From positions 62,001 to 126,000 of the forward strand of contig NZ_LMTJ01000009.1 of the NCBI RefSeq assembly GCF_001510715.1: DNA of 64,000 nucleotides, given 5' to 3'. The position numbers were made by a program, and so were the translations under genes. Shown in pieces: positions 60,799-64,000 of this stretch. The stretch's first letter is position 1. Every line of letters begins with the position of its first letter. The DNA is from Bacillus sp. FJAT-29814 (GTDB taxonomy: Bacteria > Bacillota > Bacilli > Bacillales > Cytobacillaceae). Below the pieces are notes generated by a model. The model ran no database searches and had not been told where the DNA came from. It worked only from the letters and a program-made list of their open reading frames with translations.

Positions 60799-62250
60799 AT
60801 GAAATTAATGTATATCAATGGTGAATGGGCAGCATCAGTTTCCGGTGAAACTTTTTCCGTTTATAATCCGGCCAATCATGAGGTCATTGCCGAAGTTCCT
60901 CGCTGTGCAACAGAAGATGTCCACCTCGCAGTAACGGCAGCAAAAAATGCTTTTGAGTCTAGGGAATGGCAATCTTTAAAGCCAAGTATCAGGGGTAATG
61001 CTCTATATGAAGTAGCCCAAAAGATGCGTGAGCGATTTGAGGAATTGGCAATGGTCGAGACGCTCGACACGGGAAAGCCGCTGTCGCAGGCGAGAAGTGA
61101 TGTCGAAAGCGGAGCCCGCTATTTCGAGTACTATGCTGGTATCGCCGATAAAATGTTTGGCGAAACCATCCCGGTGGCCCCGAATGTCATTGACTACACG
61201 GTCCGTGAACCAATGGGAGTATGTGCTCAAATCATCCCGTGGAATTATCCGCTACAGATTACGTCAAGGGGTGTGGCAGCGGCAATTGCGGTCGGCAATA
61301 CCGTGGTCGTGAAGCCTGCTGAAGATACACCGCTGTCTGCCTTAAAGCTTGCCGGGATTTTTTCCGAGATTGATGTCTTAAAAAATGCGCTTCAGGTTGT
61401 TACCGGGTATGGAGCAGAGGCGGGAGCGGCACTCGTGAACCATCCGGATGTTAACCATATTACGTTTACCGGTTCAGTTGGGACGGGGTCAAGCGTGATG
61501 ATGGCGGCGGCGAAAAATATTGTTCCGGTGACCCTCGAGCTTGGAGGGAAGTCGCCGCATATTGTGTTTCCCGACTGTGATATCGAAGAAACCGTTACTT
61601 GGGTCATGCGGTCGATTATTCAGAATGCCGGGCAAACCTGTTCTGCCGGATCGAGGCTGTTGGTCCATTCGGCCATAAAAGAGGAAATAGTGAGCAGGTT
61701 AGCCCAGAGATTGAAGAATCTAACAATCGGTCCGGGGGTGACGGACCCCGATCTAGGACCAATTATCTCAAATCGGCAATTTAACCGAATTTTGGCAATG
61801 GTGGAACGAGCCAAGGAGCAAGGTGCCAGGGTGATCACCGGCGGCAAAAGGGCTTTGGTGGAGGCAGCGGGTGAAGCGTATTATTTTGAACCGACCATTA
61901 TTGACAACGTCTCACCATCGAGCGAAATTGCCCAGGAAGAAGTGTTTGGCCCTGTCCTGACGGTATTTGAATTCGGGACGGAAACGGAAGCGATTCAATT
62001 GGCGAATGGAACCGCTTATGGGCTAGTGACCGGTATTTGGACAAACGACATCTCCCGGGCGCATCGAATTGCAGCCAAGGTGAAAAGCGGCCAGGTGTTT
62101 ATTAATGATTACGGCGCAGCGGGCGGCGTCGAGCTGCCGTTTGGCGGTTATAAAAAGAGCGGAATCGGTCGCGAAAAAGGCGTCGAAGCCCTGCAAAATT
62201 ATACGCAATTAAAAAATATCGCCATCAAAATCAAGCCTGCTGAAGATTGA
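60799..62250 (+). CDS. NAD(P)-dependent aldehyde dehydrogenase
   Basis: This 483-residue enzyme of the betaine-aldehyde-dehydrogenase class has the cofactor loop FTGSVGTGSSV, catalytic Glu247 in TLELGGKSPH and Cys281 in NAGQTCSAGS. It oxidises an aldehyde to an acid. ATG at 60799 is preceded by TTGGAGG. An in-frame ATG at 60778 lies before that site. It is the first gene of the sigma-54 operon with a tartrate/D-malate-type dehydrogenase next. The actual aldehyde is unknown. Confidence 0.93.
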   Translation: MKLMYINGEWAASVSGETFSVYNPANHEVIAEVPRCATEDVHLAVTAAKNAFESREWQSLKPSIRGNALYEVAQKMRERFEELAMVETLDTGKPLSQARSDVESGARYFEYYAGIADKMFGETIPVAPNVIDYTVREPMGVCAQIIPWNYPLQITSRGVAAAIAVGNTVVVKPAEDTPLSALKLAGIFSEIDVLKNALQVVTGYGAEAGAALVNHPDVNHITFTGSVGTGSSVMMAAAKNIVPVTLELGGKSPHIVFPDCDIEETVTWVMRSIIQNAGQTCSAGSRLLVHSAIKEEIVSRLAQRLKNLTIGPGVTDPDLGPIISNRQFNRILAMVERAKEQGARVITGGKRALVEAAGEAYYFEPTIIDNVSPSSEIAQEEVFGPVLTVFEFGTETEAIQLANGTAYGLVTGIWTNDISRAHRIAAKVKSGQVFINDYGAAGGVELPFGGYKKSGIGREKGVEALQNYTQLKNIAIKIKPAED

Positions 62251-62266
62251 TTTGGTGGATGTAAGC

Positions 62267-62371
62267 GGGTTTACTGTCGGAAACGGTGGGTTTACTGTCA
62301 GATACGGTGGGTTTACTGTCGGATAAGCAGAGCTCACTGGTAGATAAGCAGAGTTTACTGTCGGATGAGCT
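62267..62371. repeat. 21-bp tandem repeat, five copies
   Basis: Units of GGGTTTACTGTCGGAAACGGT type start at 62267, 62288, 62309, 62330 and 62351, exactly 21 bp (two helical turns) apart. Units 1-3 and 5 are close. Unit 4 is more diverged (GAGCTCACTGG). It sits in the 197-base gap between two operon genes. Confidence 0.8.
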
Positions 62372-62407
62372 AGTTTTACCCTCACCTCAGCAAAATCAAC
62401 CGCTTTT

Positions 62408-62423
62408 TTGAAAGCGAATTCAA
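62408..62423. promoter_or_regulatory. cre box inside the sigma-54 operon
   Basis: TTGAAAGCGAATTCAA fits every position of the CcpA consensus WTGNNARCGNWWWCAW and is a good palindrome. It lies 24 bases before the start codon of the dehydrogenase, where bound CcpA could block transcript elongation. Confidence 0.65.
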
Positions 62424-62447
62424 AGCCGAATGAAAGGAGTGAAAAAT

Positions 62448-63536
62448 GTGCAGCATTTTTCGATAGCGTTGATTCCCGGGGACGGCATTGGCCCGGAAGT
62501 CATGAATGAAGCGATGAAGGTGTTAAGAAAAGCGGAAGGAATTCACGGCGGGATCACGTTTTCCTGCGAGTCGTTTGACTGGGGTTGCGATTACTATCTG
62601 CAGCATGGCAAAATGATGCCCCACAATGGACTCGAGTTGTTGAAGGACTTTGATGTTATTCTGTTTGGTGCAGTCGGCGCAAAAACCGTTCCGGACCACA
62701 TTTCGGTTTGGGAACTGATCCTGCCGATTCGCCGAAAATTTCAGCAGTATGTCAATTTGCGGCCAATTAAATTGCTGCGCGGCATCGAAAGCCCGTTACG
62801 ATATAAAAACCATGATGACCTTGATTTCGTTGTCATCAGGGAAAATACCGAAGGCGAGTATTCCAATATGGGGGGACGCGTCCATGAGGGAACCCCTTAT
62901 GAACTGGCCGTGCAGAATAATATTTTTACAAGATACGGTTCTGAAAGAATCTTAAACTATGCTTTTTCCTACGCCCAAAACAGGGCGAAGAAGAACCTGA
63001 CCGTGGCAACGAAATCAAACGCCATCAACTTTACAATGCCGTTTTGGGATGAAATCGTGAAGGAGATCGGCGCGAGTTACCCGGAGGTCAACACGCAAAT
63101 CTACCATATTGATGCCCTGGCCGCCTACTTTATTTCCCGCCCGGAAACGTTGGATGTGGTCGTCGGAAGCAACTTGTTTGGCGATATCCTCACCGATTTG
63201 GGCGCGGCCATTGTCGGCGGACTGGGACTCGCGCCATCCGGCAACATCAATCCGGAGCGAGTCTACCCGTCAATGTTCGAACCGATCCATGGCTCGGCAC
63301 CCGACATTGCCGGAAAAGGGATTGCCAATCCGATTGCTTCCATCTGGAGTCTTAGCTTAATGATGGACCATCTTCAGCTTCCGGAAGTCGGGAAACTGAT
63401 CCTTGATTCGATTGAAGGGGTATTGGTGGATGGGAAAATCAGAACCCCTGACCTTGGCGGCACGGCCAAAACAACAGATATGGGCGATGCCATCGTCACT
63501 AAAATGACGGAACTAAGCGTAAGCATGAATGTTTAA
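62448..63536 (+). CDS. Tartrate/D-malate dehydrogenase-type enzyme (isocitrate/isopropylmalate DH family)
   Basis: This 363-residue beta-decarboxylating dehydrogenase has IALIPGDGIGPEVMNEAM, VIRENTEGEYSNMGGR and the conserved metal-site GSNLFGDILTDLGAAI. The pattern RRKFQQYVNLRPIK and overall look are of the tartrate/D-malate group (YeaU/TtuC-like, B. subtilis YcsA) rather than leucine biosynthesis. GTG at 62448 follows AAAGGAG at about 9 bases. The in-frame ATG at 62430 lies just before that site. An SDR follows after 16 bases. Confidence 0.86.
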   Translation: MQHFSIALIPGDGIGPEVMNEAMKVLRKAEGIHGGITFSCESFDWGCDYYLQHGKMMPHNGLELLKDFDVILFGAVGAKTVPDHISVWELILPIRRKFQQYVNLRPIKLLRGIESPLRYKNHDDLDFVVIRENTEGEYSNMGGRVHEGTPYELAVQNNIFTRYGSERILNYAFSYAQNRAKKNLTVATKSNAINFTMPFWDEIVKEIGASYPEVNTQIYHIDALAAYFISRPETLDVVVGSNLFGDILTDLGAAIVGGLGLAPSGNINPERVYPSMFEPIHGSAPDIAGKGIANPIASIWSLSLMMDHLQLPEVGKLILDSIEGVLVDGKIRTPDLGGTAKTTDMGDAIVTKMTELSVSMNV

Positions 63537-63552
63537 TGGAGGTGTCCAAACT

Positions 63553-64000
63553 ATGAGTCTATTAACCGGAAAAACCGCGATTGTAACCGGGGCTGGATCG
63601 GGAATGGGGAAAGCGATTGCCCAAACCTTTGCAAAAGAAGGTGCCAATGTCACATTTGCTGATTTAAATGGGGAGGCAGCGGCCGCGGCGGCAGGTGCCA
63701 CCGGCTTGAATCACGTTCAGGCAGTACGGGCAGATGTTACAAATGATACCGATGTCGCCAACCTTGTGAAGCAAACCCTAGAGGCCTACGATGGCTTGGA
63801 TATTGTGGTAAACTGCGCCGGTGTGCCGCAGGCATTCACCGCGATTGAGGAATTAACCCTGGAACAATGGGATTTTATTATGAATGTCAATACCAAATCG
63901 ATTTTCCTGACATCGAGACATGCTGTTCCCTACATGAAACAGCAGGGGAGAGGCAGCATTATCAACATCGCTTCGATTGCCGGGATTCGTGCCCGCCCCG
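63553..64000 (+). CDS. Short-chain dehydrogenase/reductase, 5' part
   Basis: The gene begins with ATG after TGGAGGTG and runs beyond the window end. The visible 149 codons show the NAD(P) loop AIVTGAGSGMGKAIA, the NCAG motif (VVNCAGVPQ), VNTKSIFL and the catalytic Ser region INIASIAG. This is a FabG-like SDR. It is the third gene of the sigma-54 operon and may reduce or oxidise a hydroxy acid in the same pathway. Confidence 0.88.
   Translation, partial: MSLLTGKTAIVTGAGSGMGKAIAQTFAKEGANVTFADLNGEAAAAAAGATGLNHVQAVRADVTNDTDVANLVKQTLEAYDGLDIVVNCAGVPQAFTAIEELTLEQWDFIMNVNTKSIFLTSRHAVPYMKQQGRGSIINIASIAGIRARP

Overview
The window looks like part of a low-to-mid GC Firmicute chromosome, most likely a Bacillaceae of the Bacillus/Neobacillus kind. 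The evidence is strong AGGAGG-type ribosome sites, many TTG and GTG starts, T-tailed terminators after most transcription units, and Bacillus-type genes (licH, guaC, a YqgV-like protein, DUF3147 pairs, a YkvR-like DUF3219 protein, a PrsW-like protease, cre boxes). No tRNA, rRNA, CRISPR or prophage was seen. The only clear mobile element is a group IIC intron at 45273-47160.

Layout. 1-5050: the end of a formate/nitrite transporter, an alpha/beta hydrolase, a 6-phospho-beta-glucosidase divergent from an RpiR regulator, and two small membrane proteins. 5050-7750: a CoA-transferase and acyl-CoA dehydrogenase pair behind a leader that ends in a terminator. 7770-25134: the main accessory block. It holds a DUF3870 protein, a PaaK-like acyl-CoA ligase, a divergent amidohydrolase, a thioredoxin-like protein, two paralogous peptide-type binding lipoproteins, a second CoA-transferase, an amidase, a complete Opp/Dpp-type importer (two ATPases, two permeases), a LysR regulator, a second copy of the ligase and an APC permease. 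My reading is that this imports an amide- or peptide-like compound, releases a carboxylic acid and degrades it as a CoA thioester. The substrate is not evident from sequence.

25190-45230: mostly housekeeping or poorly known genes: GMP reductase, a threonine-aldolase-like enzyme, an orphan CGCGG-motif peptide, a ferritin-like protein, a thiamine-binding protein, a TPR protein, a fused M20 peptidase, a tyrosine phosphatase, an AcuI-like reductase, a UvrD-type helicase, transferases, an MBL hydrolase and a zinc-ribbon PrsW protease. 45273-47160 is the IIC intron, which sits just after the PrsW terminator. 47360-58450 includes a TatD hydrolase, an ArsR-type regulator and MFS pump under duplicated operators, a His/Gly-rich protein, a sporulation-type kinase, a fused AdoMet decarboxylase/spermidine synthase, a degenerate CPBP protein under TetR-like operators, and a luciferase-like monooxygenase.

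58690-64000 is a second catabolic unit. A sigma-54 activator lies upstream of a perfect -24/-12 promoter that drives an aldehyde dehydrogenase, a tartrate/D-malate-type dehydrogenase and an SDR, with a perfect cre box inside the operon.

A feature running through the whole window is a set of intergenic repeat arrays. Three have the same 51-52 bp period, a fourth is spaced about 51-61 bp, and two others have periods of 48 and 21 bp. Each array has its own sequence and most have palindromic cores. The most interesting items are these arrays, the 8-25 kb catabolic island, the SpeD-SpeE fusion with an altered self-cleavage site under a long palindrome, the sigma-54/cre circuit and the orphan CGCGG peptide.
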